This document shows, in pieces, positions 1 to 10,600 of a DNA stretch of 64,000 bases (position 1 is its first letter; each line of letters begins with the position of its first letter). The stretch covers positions 1,612,001-1,676,000 of the forward strand of contig NZ_BJOU01000001.1 in assembly GCF_009932435.1 (NCBI RefSeq), read 5' to 3'. The position numbers and the translations under genes are program-made. The notes beneath the pieces are model-generated. The model did no database searches. It worked only from the letters and a program-made list of their open reading frames with translations, and was not told where the DNA came from. Source of the DNA: Gordonia crocea (lineage in GTDB: Bacteria > Actinomycetota > Actinomycetes > Mycobacteriales > Mycobacteriaceae).

Positions 1-1623
1 GTTGACGGCCGACTGGATCTCCGCGCGCAGCGCCGGGTTGGCGGCCGCCTCGGCGATCGGGGTGTCGGCGGGCAGGCCGTTGCGCTCCAACCAGCTCGGC
101 AGGGCCTCCGGGTCGACGGTGATCAGGGCGCCGATGAAGGGCTTGGCGTCACCGACGACGAGGCACTGGCTGACCAGCGCGTTGGCGCGGATCGTGTCCT
201 CGAGCTGGGCGGGGGAGACGTTCTTGCCGCCGGCGGTGACGATGATCTCCTTTTTGCGCCCGGTGATCGAGAGGTAGCCGTCGTTGAGGCTGCCCAGGTC
301 GCCGGTGTGGAACCAGCCGTCGACGATGGCCTCCGAGGTCGCCTTCTCGTTCTTCCAGTAACCGCCGAAGACGACGGGGCCTTTGAGGAGCACTTCGCCG
401 TCGTCGGCGATGGCGACCGAGACACCCTCGACCGGGCGGCCGACGCTGCCGACCTGCTGCTGGCCCGGGGTGTTCACGGTGACCGCTGCGGTGGTCTCGG
501 TGAGGCCGTAGCCCTCGTAGATCGGCACGCCGGCGCCGCGGTAGAAGTGGCCCAGGCGCGCGCCGAGCGGGCCGCCGCCGGAGACCGCCGCCTCACAGTT
601 GCCGCCGAGTGCCGTGCGCAGCTTGGAGTAGACGAGCTTGTCGAACACCGCGTGCTTGAGCTTGAGCCCCAGCCCGGCACCGCCGGTGTCCTGGGCCTTG
701 CTCCACTCGATGGCGGCCTCGGCGGCTTTGCCGAAGATCTTGCCCTTGCCGCCGTCGATGGCCTTCTGCTCGGCGGAGTTGTAGACCTTCTCGAAGACGC
801 GGGGGACCGAGAGGACGAAGTCCGGCTTGAACTGGGCGAAGTGGTCGACCAGGTTCGGGATGTCGCTGGTGTGCCCGACGACGACGTGGTTCTCCAAGGC
901 GGTGATGGCGATGACGCGGGCGAACACGTGCGCCAGCGGGAGGAACAGCAGCGTGGACTTGCCCGCGGTCATCATCGAGCCGAGGGCGACGGTGACCGCC
1001 GCCGCCTCGGACAGGAAGTTGGCGTGGGTCAACACGACGCCCTTGGGGCGGCCGGTGGTGCCCGAGGTGTAGATGAGGGTGGCGGCGTCGGCGGCGCTGG
1101 CCTTCGCGTGACGGGCGTCGAGCTCCTCGTCGGCGACGCTCTTGCCGCGCTTGGTGAGCTCGGCGATGGCGCCCTCGTCGATGACGAGGGTTTCGCGGAT
1201 GTCCTTGCAGCCCTTGATGACGTCGCCGTGGGCGGCCAGGTTGGCCGGGGTCTCCAGGATCACCAGCGAGGTGCCCGAGTCCGACAGGATCCAGTCGACC
1301 TGGTCGGGGGAGGAGGTGTCGAAGATCGCGACCGTGGTGGCGCCGACCCGCCAGATGGCGTAGTCGACGACGGTCCACTCGTAGCGCGTGGACGAGAGCA
1401 GGGCCACGCGGTCGCCCGCCTGGACGCCCGAGGCGATGAGGCCCTTGGCGACGGCGTCGACCTCGTCGGCGAATTGAGCGGCGGTGACGTTGACCCAGGT
1501 GCCGTTGGCGAACCGCCGGAAGATCGGCACCGAGGGACCCTCGGCGCGATACCGCAACACGGTGTCGACGCAGGTGGTGGACCCGTCGATGGTGAAGTTG
1601 GCGGGCTTGGACGATTCCTGCAT
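1..1623 (-). CDS. Long-chain fatty-acid-CoA ligase (FadD15-like), 3' end cut by window edge
   Basis: An AMP-forming acyl-CoA synthetase that would activate long-chain fatty acids with ATP and CoA. Reading from ATG at 1623 leftward gives 541 open codons reaching base 1, so the C-terminus is missing; family members of this type run near 600 residues. The AMP-binding signature TSGTTGRPKG lies near residue 190, followed by the GYGLTE motif and the conserved TGD and GRKKE motifs of the C-terminal part. A GGAGAG ribosome site precedes the ATG. It diverges from the helicase gene. Family assignment is firm; chain-length preference and the fadD15 identity are inference. Confidence 0.93.
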   Translation of the reverse strand, partial: MQESSKPANFTIDGSTTCVDTVLRYRAEGPSVPIFRRFANGTWVNVTAAQFADEVDAVAKGLIASGVQAGDRVALLSSTRYEWTVVDYAIWRVGATTVAIFDTSSPDQVDWILSDSGTSLVILETPANLAAHGDVIKGCKDIRETLVIDEGAIAELTKRGKSVADEELDARHAKASAADAATLIYTSGTTGRPKGVVLTHANFLSEAAAVTVALGSMMTAGKSTLLFLPLAHVFARVIAITALENHVVVGHTSDIPNLVDHFAQFKPDFVLSVPRVFEKVYNSAEQKAIDGGKGKIFGKAAEAAIEWSKAQDTGGAGLGLKLKHAVFDKLVYSKLRTALGGNCEAAVSGGGPLGARLGHFYRGAGVPIYEGYGLTETTAAVTVNTPGQQQVGSVGRPVEGVSVAIADDGEVLLKGPVVFGGYWKNEKATSEAIVDGWFHTGDLGSLNDGYLSITGRKKEIIVTAGGKNVSPAQLEDTIRANALVSQCLVVGDAKPFIGALITVDPEALPSWLERNGLPADTPIAEAAANPALRAEIQSAVN

Positions 1624-1770
1624 GGTGCGCTCTCCAGCTCTTGTCAACGAAGATTGTCTGATTTTGACCCTGCCACGGTAGCAAGTCGGTGGCGGCCGTC
1701 ACAGCCAGGTCGCGGGTGTTATCGCTCAATGCGGGTTCTGGGGCCCGACAGCGATAGAGTTGTAGTCCTC

Positions 1771-3480
1771 ATGACCAATGATCACGCTGAGTCCTTCGAC
1801 GACTTGGGCCTCGACGACCGAGTTCGACGCGCCCTTGACGACGTCGGCTACGAAACCCCGTCGCCGATCCAAGCCGCGACCATCCCGCCGCTGATGGCCG
1901 GGCGAGACGTCGTCGGGCTCGCCCAGACCGGAACGGGCAAAACCGCCGCCTTCGCCGTCCCGATCCTGTCGCGCATCGACACCTCGGCGCGCAAACCCCA
2001 GGCGCTCGTCCTCGCGCCCACCCGCGAGCTGGCGCTGCAGGTGGCCGAGGCATTCGGCCGCTACGCCATCCACATCCCGGAGTTGCGGGTGCTGCCGATC
2101 TACGGCGGCCAGAGCTATGGCATCCAGCTGTCGGGCCTTCGGCGCGGCGCCCAGGTCATCGTCGGCACCCCCGGACGCGTGATCGACCACCTCGACAAGG
2201 GGACGCTCGATCTCTCCGAGTTGGAGTACCTCGTCCTCGACGAGGCCGACGAGATGCTCACGATGGGATTCGCCGAGGATGTCGAGCGGATCCTTGCCGA
2301 CACCCCCGACACCAAGCAGGTCGCGCTGTTCTCCGCGACGATGCCCAAGGCGATCGGCCGGTTGGCCCAGCGCTACCTCGACGATCCGGTCGAGATCACG
2401 GTCAAGGCGAAGACCTCCACCGCGCAGAACATCACCCAGAAGTTCCTGCAGGTCTCCCACCAGCGCAAGCTCGACGCCCTGACGCGGGTCCTCGAGGTCG
2501 AGCAGTTCGACGGGATGATCGTGTTCGTCCGGACCAAGCAGGCGACCGAGGAACTCGCCGAGAAGCTGCGGGCGCGGGGGTTGTCGGCCATGGCGATCAA
2601 CGGCGACATGGTCCAGGCCCAGCGGGAGCGGACGATCAACCAGCTCAAGGATGGCTCGCTCGACATCTTGGTGGCCACCGACGTGGCGGCCCGCGGCCTG
2701 GACGTCGACCGGATCTCGCACGTGGTGAACTACGACATCCCGCACGACACCGAGTCCTACGTGCACCGCATCGGCCGGACCGGTCGCGCCGGCCGCTCGG
2801 GCACCGCGCTGCTGTTCGTCTCGCCGCGGGAGCGCCACCTGTTGCGGTCGATCGAGCGGGCGACGCGGCAGTCCCTGATCGAGATCGACCTCCCGTCGGT
2901 CGAGGACGTCAACGCCCAGCGCGTCGCCCGGTTCGCCGACTCGATCACTGAGAACCTCTCCTCGGACAACCTCGACCTGTTCCGCGGGTTGGTCGAGTCC
3001 TATGCGCGCGAACACGACGTGGCGATGGCCGACATCGCCGCGGCGCTGGCGCTCGAGACGCGCGACGGCGGGTTCCTGATGGCCCCCGACCCGCCGGCGG
3101 GGGAGCGCCCGCCGCGCGAGCCGCGGTCGGACCGCGCGCCCCGGCGCGGCGGTGACTTCGCCACCTATCGGATTGCCGTGGGTCGCAAGCACAAGGTCAA
3201 CCCCGGTGCGATCGTCGGCGCGATCGCCAATGAGGGCGGTTTGACCCGCGGCGACTTCGGCAACATCAGCATCCGGGACGACTTCTCGCTCGTGGAGTTG
3301 CCCGCCGATCTCGACGCCGAGACGCTCGCCCTTCTCAAGCACACGCGGATCGGGCGCAACCCGATCAACCTGAAACCCGACATGGGCGCACCCCGCGGGC
3401 GCGGCGGCCGCAAGGGTCCGCCGCGCGACGGCAATCGACGGGGAAGCCCGAAGGTTGCCGGTCGGCGCAACCGGTATTGA
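1771..3480 (+). CDS. deaD: DEAD-box ATP-dependent RNA helicase (DeaD/CsdA type)
   Basis: A 569-residue RNA helicase that would remodel structured RNA and ribosome intermediates using ATP. Visible motifs in order: the Q motif near residue 35, Walker A AQTGTGKT at 51-58, DEAD at 157-160, SAT, the ARGLD and HRIGRTGR motifs of the second RecA lobe, then a DbpA-type RNA-binding domain near residues 470-540 and a basic Arg/Gly-rich tail. This architecture is that of cold-shock DeaD proteins. The open frame extends far upstream, but that part runs antisense to the acyl-CoA ligase and has no homology, so ATG 1771 is chosen. A TAGAGT hexamer at 1755-1760 may be the -10 element. Confidence 0.93.
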   Translation: MTNDHAESFDDLGLDDRVRRALDDVGYETPSPIQAATIPPLMAGRDVVGLAQTGTGKTAAFAVPILSRIDTSARKPQALVLAPTRELALQVAEAFGRYAIHIPELRVLPIYGGQSYGIQLSGLRRGAQVIVGTPGRVIDHLDKGTLDLSELEYLVLDEADEMLTMGFAEDVERILADTPDTKQVALFSATMPKAIGRLAQRYLDDPVEITVKAKTSTAQNITQKFLQVSHQRKLDALTRVLEVEQFDGMIVFVRTKQATEELAEKLRARGLSAMAINGDMVQAQRERTINQLKDGSLDILVATDVAARGLDVDRISHVVNYDIPHDTESYVHRIGRTGRAGRSGTALLFVSPRERHLLRSIERATRQSLIEIDLPSVEDVNAQRVARFADSITENLSSDNLDLFRGLVESYAREHDVAMADIAAALALETRDGGFLMAPDPPAGERPPREPRSDRAPRRGGDFATYRIAVGRKHKVNPGAIVGAIANEGGLTRGDFGNISIRDDFSLVELPADLDAETLALLKHTRIGRNPINLKPDMGAPRGRGGRKGPPRDGNRRGSPKVAGRRNRY

Positions 3481-3638
3481 GATCCAACCTTTACCCCTCG
3501 GGGTCGCTGCCGAGATGTGGCGGGCGTAACAATGGTCAATCGGTGCGGCTGGAACTCTGCCGGGCTCGCGGCCGTTGCCCCAGATGGACACCGGTAACGG
3601 CCGGTGGTGCAGCACCGAGCGACAGGGAGGCGGTCGAC

Positions 3639-3938
3639 ATGCGGGAAATCTCGGCGGCGCAAGCCATGGAGCACGCGCAACGCGGCGAGGCGGTGATTCT
3701 CGACGTGCGGCCCCAGGTGGTCCGCCACCAGGGCAGTGTCCCCGGGGCGGTCGTGGTGGAGCCCGGCGAGCTGACCGGTCAGTTGCGGATGAATCCGGCG
3801 GTGCGCACCGATGCCGAGGTCGCCGTCGTCGCGCTCACCGCGCAGACCGACGAGATCGAATCCCGACTGTCGCGACTCGGCTTCACCAAGCTGGTCCGAA
3901 TCGCCGGGGGGTTCCGGGCGCTGCGCGAGAAGTCGTAG
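3639..3938 (+). CDS. Rhodanese-like domain protein
   Basis: A 99-residue single rhodanese domain. It opens with MREIS and the ILDVRP motif typical of the fold's first half, and ends soon after IAGGFRALRE, the usual last helix. The start is set by an AGGGAGG ribosome site at 3624-3630, nine bases before ATG 3639. The active-site loop position that normally carries Cys (the C-x5-R loop) reads VVALTAQTDE, so I see no catalytic cysteine; it may be a non-catalytic sulfur- or phosphate-binding relative. It lies downstream of the helicase and converges with the HIT gene. Function unknown. Confidence 0.8.
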   Translation: MREISAAQAMEHAQRGEAVILDVRPQVVRHQGSVPGAVVVEPGELTGQLRMNPAVRTDAEVAVVALTAQTDEIESRLSRLGFTKLVRIAGGFRALREKS

Positions 3939-3955
3939 GCGCCGCTCCCGCCGCG

Positions 3956-4369
3956 TCAGGCCAGGGCGGCGCGGATGAGCGCGGCGGTCTCGTCGGGATT
4001 GGGGTCCCGGCGCACCACCAAACCCTTGGCGAATGAGAGCTTGTCGCCGTTGTGCCGCGGCACGACGTGCAGATGAGTGTGGAACACGGTCTGCATCGCG
4101 GCCCGGCCGTCGTTGACCAACAGGTTGACCCCGTCGGCTCCGAGTGCGCCGCGCATCGCCGTGCCCACCCGCTGGCCGACGGCGAAGACCTTGCCGCCGA
4201 GTACCGGATCGAGGTCGACGAGCCCGCCCGAGTGGGCCCGCGGGACGATCAGGGTGTGGCCGCGCATGACCGGGCGGATGTCGAGGAAGCCGACGACGTC
4301 GTCGTCGGAGTAGACCTCGCGGGCCGGGGCCTCGCCGGCGGCGATCGCGCAGAAGATGCAATCGGACAT
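3956..4369 (-). CDS. HIT family nucleotide hydrolase/transferase
   Basis: A 137-residue histidine-triad protein; the family hydrolyses or transfers nucleotidyl groups from adenosine phosphoramidates and dinucleoside polyphosphates. It starts MSDCIFCAIAAGE, with the metal-binding Cys pair of bacterial HIT proteins, and carries the triad HTHLHVVPR near residue 100. ATG 4369 is chosen over an upstream extension because homology begins there and because a TAGGGT hexamer lies at 4377-4382, seven bases upstream, as expected for a leaderless transcript. The gene diverges from fas across a 277-base gap that holds putative regulatory sites. Confidence 0.9.
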   Translation of the reverse strand: MSDCIFCAIAAGEAPAREVYSDDDVVGFLDIRPVMRGHTLIVPRAHSGGLVDLDPVLGGKVFAVGQRVGTAMRGALGADGVNLLVNDGRAAMQTVFHTHLHVVPRHNGDKLSFAKGLVVRRDPNPDETAALIRAALA

Positions 4370-4376
4370 GGCCGGG

Positions 4377-4382
4377 ACCCTA
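4377..4382 (-). promoter_or_regulatory. Putative -10 element of a leaderless HIT transcript
   Basis: On the minus strand TAGGGT ends seven bases before the ATG of the HIT gene, placing the likely transcription start at or next to the start codon. One of a series of such sites in the window. Confidence 0.5.
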
Positions 4383-4495
4383 CCGGATTCGACGCGGGGG
4401 AGTTTGATAACGATTTGATAACAAGTCGACGTTGCCGCTGGTCGAAGGCATGGTTGGCACGCTGGGCGGCGTGAGCAGGACGTTCGACTGCGCCC

Positions 4496-4511
4496 TGTGA
4501 TGCGCGTCACG
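4496..4511. promoter_or_regulatory. CRP/GlxR-like site upstream of fas
   Basis: TGTGA-TGCGCG-TCACG matches the CRP/GlxR consensus TGTGA-N6-TCACA at nine of ten fixed positions. It lies about 140 bases upstream of the fas GTG, in the shared fas/HIT intergenic region. Seen in sequence; binding is inferred. Confidence 0.45.
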
Positions 4512-4524
4512 CGGGCGGAAATGT

Positions 4525-4548
4525 TACTCGTCAGACTACTGGCGAGTA
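4525..4548. promoter_or_regulatory. Inverted repeat upstream of fas, candidate FasR operator
   Basis: TACTCG and CGAGTA form perfect six-base arms separated by 12 bases, about 100 bases before the fas start. Mycobacterial fas-acpS promoters are controlled by the TetR-type activator FasR, which binds inverted repeats in this position. The link to FasR is inference. Confidence 0.4.
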
Positions 4549-4646
4549 TACCGACGGGTCGCCCTAAAACATGAGGGTCTCCTCATTTTCTCGTGCGACG
4601 ATGGTCTGCGATTCCCCGTTTAAGTCTGTTGCTGAGGAGCACGCCT

Positions 4647-7600
4647 GTGACCATCGACCAGGAGCACACCACCGCTCGAACCGACGCCCGACGCGCGCCC
4701 GAGGCACTCATCGACCGCATTGCCGACGGCGAGGCCTACGCCGTCGCGTTCGGCGGTCAGGGCACTCCGTGGCTGCCGACCCTGGCCGAACTGGTCATCG
4801 ATGCGGAGTTGCACCGGCACTTCGAGCAGATCCTCGTCGCGTCTCGGCGCCTGCTCGAGCCGGTCGCCGCGGAGCTGTCGATGGCCGCCCCCGACGGGTT
4901 CGACCCGCTGCGCTGGGTGGCGCTGCTCGACGCCGGCGATGCCCTCGACGACGGGGCCGGCGAGGCGGACCACGGCTACCTGCCCGACGACACCGCCCTA
5001 CGCGCCGCGGCATCGTCGGTGCCGGGCATCCTGTTGGCCCAACTCGCGGCGTTGACCTCGTTGCGCAAGCAGGGACTCGACACCGACCAGTTCCCGCCGT
5101 CCAGCGTCGTCGGCCACTCCCAGGGCTGCCTCGCCGTCGACTCGGTGCGGGTCGGGGAGAACCTCTCCGACGCCCCGGGAGAGGGTGCCCTCGTGGCCCT
5201 GGCCCGGCTCATCGGCGCGGCCGGCACCGTCGTCGCCGCGCGCCGCGGGCTCGGCTCGGCCGCCGCGGGATCGCCGATGCTGGCGATCACCAACGCCGCA
5301 CCCACCCGAGTGGAAGAGATCCTGGCCGACTACCGGAACGAGGCCGCCGAGGGCGAGCGCGGTCTGCCCGTGGTGGCGCTGCGCAACGGCCGCCGCGGAG
5401 TCGTGCTCTCCGGCTCCCCGGTCCACCTTGCCGCGGTGGCGGCCCGGTGCGAGCAGATCGCCGCACAGGAATCCGACGAGCGCAAGCGCAAGCTCACCGG
5501 CGGTGCGCCGTTCGCGCCGACCTTCGACCCGCTCGACGTCTCGGTCGCCTTCCACCACCCGGAGATGGCCGAAGCGGTCGATCTCGTCGTCGACTGGGCG
5601 CAGCGGTCCGGCCTGGACCCCGAGTGGGCCCGCCGACAGGCCGCCGCCGTCCTCGTCGACCCGGTCGACTGGGTCGCGGTGGTCGACGAGGTCAACGCCG
5701 ACGGCGCCAAGTGGGTCCTCGACTTCGGTCCGTCCGACGTGGTCACCCGCTTGACCGCGCCCCTGGTCCGCGGTGCCGGAATCGGCGTCATTCCCGCCGC
5801 ACTGCGCGGCGGCCAGCGTAACCTGTTCGCCCCCGGCGGGGTCCCCGAGGTGGCGCACCGCTGGGAGAGTTTCGCCCCCCGGCTGGTCGAGCTGCCCGAC
5901 GGCCGCACGGTCGTCGACACCGCGTTCACCCGCCTGACCGGGCGTTCGCCGATGCTGCTCGCGGGCATGACGCCGACGACGGTGGACCCGGCGATCGTCG
6001 CCGCCGCCGCGAATGCCGGGCACTGGGCCGAGCTGGCCGGTGGCGGACAGGTCACCGAGGAGATCTTCGACGCCAACGTCGCCCGCCTGACCGAGCTGCT
6101 CGAACCCGGCCGACAGGCCCAGTTCAACGCCCTGTTCCTCGACCCCTACCTCTGGAAGCTCCAGCTGGGCGGCAAGCGCCTGGTCCAGAAGGCCCGCGCC
6201 CAGGGGGCGCCGATCGACGGGGTGATCGTCTCGGCCGGGATCCCCGAGCTCGACGACGCCGTCGCGCTCGTCGACGAGCTCGTCGAGGCCGGACTGCACT
6301 ACGTCGCCTTCAAGCCGGGCACCGTCTCCCAGATCCGCGACGTGGTCCGCATCGCCGCCGAGGTGCCGCACCACCCGGTGATCGTCCAGATCGAGGGCGG
6401 CCGGGCCGGCGGACACCACTCGTGGGAGGACCTCGACGACCTGCTGCTGGCGACGTATGCGGAGTTGCGCGCCCGGGCGAACGTGGTCATCTGCGTCGGC
6501 GGTGGGATTGGCACCCCCGAGCGTGCCGCGGAATACCTGTCCGGACGCTGGTCGCTCGCACACGACTACCCCTTGATGCCGCTGGACGGCATCCTGATCG
6601 GCACCGCCGCGATGGCCACCGCCGAGGCGACCACGACCCCCGAGGTCAAGCAGTTGCTGGTCGACACCGTGGGTTGCGACGACTGGATCGGGGCCGGTCA
6701 CGCCGACGCGGGCATGGCCTCGGGCCGCAGCCAGCTCGGCGCCGACATCCACGAGGTGGACAACAGCGCATCGCGCTGCGGCCGCCTCCTCGACGAGGTG
6801 GCCGGTGACGGGGATGCCGTCGCGGCCCGCCGCGACGAGATCGCCGAAGCCCTCTCGCACACCGCCAAGCCCTACTTCGGCGACGTCGCCGCGATGACCT
6901 ACGAGCAGTGGCTGCGCCGCTATGCGGTCTTGGCCGTCGGCGAGCGCGAAGCCGTGCTGCCGTGGGCCGACATCACGTGGGAGCAGCGGTTCGTCCAGAT
7001 GCTGCAGCGCGCCGAGGCCCGGCTGCACGAGCTCGACCGGGGCGAGATCGCGGCCCGGTTCGCCGATGCCGCCGATCCGCACGGTGTGATCGACCGCCTG
7101 GTGGCGGCCTATCCCGCCGCTGCCGCGGACATCCTGCACCCCGCCGACGTGGCCTTCTTCCTCGACCTCTGCAAGACCCCGGGCAAGCCGGTCAACTTCG
7201 TCCCGGTGATCGACGCCGACGTGCGCCGCTGGTGGCGCAGTGACTCGCTGTGGCAGGCCCACGACCCGCGCTACCGCGCCGACGAGGTCTGCGTGATCCC
7301 GGGCCCGGTCGCCGTTGCCGGCATCACCGTCGTCGACGAGCCGGTCGGCGCGCTGCTCGACCGGTTCGAGGCGGAACTCGTCGGGCAGCTGACGCAGGCC
7401 GGCGAGCCGACCACGCCGGTCGACGCCCGCCGCCGCGACTTGGCGAGCCAGGCCGGACCGATCACGGCACTGCTGTCCGTGGCCGACGTCCGCTGGGCCG
7501 GTCGTATCGTCCCGAATCCCGCACTGCGCCTAGGTGATCCGGACCGGTGGGAGATCCTCGGCGAGGATCTGGCCGAGCACGGCCCGTCCGGGGCCTCGCT

Positions 7601-10600
7601 GCGCCGCCGCGGCGAGGACCGCTTCGACCTCATCGTGCCGATCGGCGCCACCACCACGGTGATCCCGCTGTCGGTGACCGCGGCGCTGCTCGACGGCGGT
7701 GCCCCGATCGTCGGTGTCGACGACGCCGGTGCGGCCATGGGCGAGATCGTCCGGATCGCGGCCGGGGGCGAGCTTGCCGACGTCGCGGCGGCCGAGTCGG
7801 GGGAGCCGACCGCGCGGACCGACATCGACTGGAATCCGGACCTGGCCGCCGACCACCGCGGCGTGACCGCCGCCTCGTTGCCGGCACCGCTGGCGACGGA
7901 ACCGGGCCTCACCGTTCCCGACGCCCTCGTCGGGCTGACCTGGCCGTCGGTCTTCGCCCTGATCGGCGCCGCCCGCACCGATGCCGGCGCCCCCGTCGTC
8001 GAGGGTCTGCTCGACCTGGTGCACCTCGACCATGCGATCGCGCTCACCGCGCCGATCCCGTCGAACCCCGCCACCCTGACCTGCACGTCGACGTTGCGCG
8101 GCGTCACCGACACCACCGTCGGACGGGTGCTGACCGTCGACGTCGAGCTCGCCGACGGCGACTCGACGGTGGCGGTCCTGCACGAACGCTTCGCCATCCG
8201 CGGCCGCCTCGGTTCCGGCGAGCTCGACGACCCGGTGCGTGCCGGCGGACTGCCCGACGATGAACGCGACGCCACCCGCAAGTTCGTGCGCGCGGCCACG
8301 ATCGCCGCACCGCGGTCGATGAACGGCTTCGCCCTGGTGTCGGGGGACCACAACCCCATCCACACCGATGCCAACGCCGCGGCCCTGGCCGGCCTCGGTG
8401 AACCCATCGTGCACGGCATGTGGCTGTCGGCCGCGGCCCAGCAGGTTCTCAGCGCCCGCGACGGCCGCCACGGCGGCGCGCCGCGCGGCATCGAGGGGTG
8501 GACCATCCGCTTCCTCGGCATGGTGCGCCTGGGCGACCAGGTCGCCGTGCGCGTCGACCGCGTCGGCCTCGACCGGGGCCGCGACGTCGTCGAGGTGACG
8601 ATGAAGGTCGACGGTGAACTGGTCGCCGCGGCGACGGCACTGCTCGCCGCCCCGCGGACCGTGTACGCCTTCCCCGGCCAGGGGATCCAGAGCAAGGGCA
8701 TGGGCCTGGCGGCCCGGGCGCGCTCGTCCGCGGCCCGCGACGTCTGGGACCGCGCCGACGCCCACACCCGCGAGGCGCTCGGATTCTCCATCCTGGCCGT
8801 CGTCCGCGACAACCCGACCACCCTCGTGGCCAACGGGACGACCTACCACCACCCCGACGGTGTGCTGTTCCTGACCCAGTTCACCCAGGTGGCCATGGCC
8901 ACGCTCGGCGTCGCCCAGGTTGCCGAGTTGCGCGAGGCCGGCGGCTTCGTGGAGAACGCGATCACCGCCGGGCACTCGGTGGGCGAGTACAACGCCCTGG
9001 CCGCCTGCGCGGGCGTGCTTCCGCTCGAAGCGGTGCTCGAGGTCGTGTTCCAGCGCGGTGAGGCGATGCACCACCTCGTGCCGCGCGACGCCACGGGCAA
9101 CTCCGACTACCGCATGGCGGCCATCCGGCCCAGCCAGTTCGGTCTCGCCGACGACGAGGTGGACGCCTTCGTCTCCGGGATCGGGCAGGCGGTAGGTGAA
9201 TTCCTGGAGGTCGTGAACCTGAACCTGCGCGGCTCGCAGTATGCGATCGCCGGCACGGTGGCGGGCTTGAAGGCCCTCGAGACCGAGATCGAGCGCCGCG
9301 TCGCCGAGTTCGGCGGCAAGCGCGCCTTCATCCTCGTCCCGGGCATCGACGTGCCGTTCCACTCGACGGTGCTGCGCGACGGCGTGCCCGCGTTCCGGGA
9401 GCGCCTCGACGCCCTCCTGCCTGAGCACATCGACCCGGCGATCCTCGTCGGGCACTACATCCCGAACCTGGTGCCCCGCCTGTTCAACCTGGGCCGCGAA
9501 TTCATCACCGAGATCGCCGAGTTGGTGCCGTCGGAGCCGCTGAACGCGGTTCTCGCCGACTTCGACTCCTGGTCGGCGCGGCCGTCGGAGTTGACCCGCA
9601 TCGTCCTGATCGAATTGCTGGCGTGGCAGTTCGCCTCGCCGGTGCGCTGGATCGAGACCCAGGACCTGCTCTTCGGTCCGACTGGGCAGGGCGGCCTCAA
9701 CGTCGCCCGGTTCGTCGAGGTCGGCGTGAAGTCGGCACCGACGCTGTCCGGGCTGGCCGCCAACACGCTCAAGCTCGACCGGTTCGCCGCCGCCGACGCG
9801 GAGGTGCTGAACTTCGAGCGGGACACCGCCGTCCTGCTCGCCGCCGACGAGGGCGCCGAGCCGGAGCCCGAGGTCGACGTGGTCGAGTCGGAAGGGGCTT
9901 CGGCCACTCCGGCGGCCGCGGCCGCACCGGCCACCCAGGCGCCCGCACCCGCCGCGCCGGCGGCGTCCGCGGGTCCGCGTCCCGACGACCTGCCGTTCGC
10001 CCCGGCCGACGCGGTCCGTGCCGTCATCGCGCAGTGGACCAAGATCCGGGTCGAGCAGATCGGCGCCGCCGACACCATCGAAGCGCTGTGCGACGGGGTC
10101 TCCTCGCGCCGCAACCAGCTGTTGCTCGACATCGGGGCCGAGTTGGGCCTGGGCGCGATCGACGGGGCCGCCGAGGCGCCGTTGAAGGCGCTCGGCGAAT
10201 CGGTCAACACCTTGGCGCGCGGCTACCGCGCCCTGGGGCCGGTGCTCACCGACGCCGTCGGCGACCAGCTGCGTCGCATCGCCGGGCCGCTGGGCAAGCG
10301 GCCGAACTACCTGACCGAGCGGGTCGCCGATGTGTGGCAGCTGGGCGCCGGGTGGGCCACCCACGCCGCGGTGGCGGTGGCACTGGGCACCCGTGACGGC
10401 GACAGCGTCCGCGGTGGTGCGCTGGGCGATCTGGCCGACGGTGCGGTCGGCAACCTGGCCGCGCTCGACGCGGTCATCGACCGGGCGGTGCAGTCCGTCG
10501 GGGCCGCCCACGGCATCCCCGTCGCACTGCCGGCGACCGGCGGCGAGGCCGGCGGCACCGTCGACGCCGCGGCGTTGGGCGAGTTCGCCGAGCAGGTCAC

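Noticed and set aside
307..1770. N-terminal extension of the helicase frame by 488 codons
   Set aside because: It runs opposite to the acyl-CoA ligase and has shadow-type composition; helicase homology starts at 1771.
1726..3615. A 629-codon minus-strand open frame over the helicase
   Set aside because: Antisense to all helicase motifs; no homology seen.
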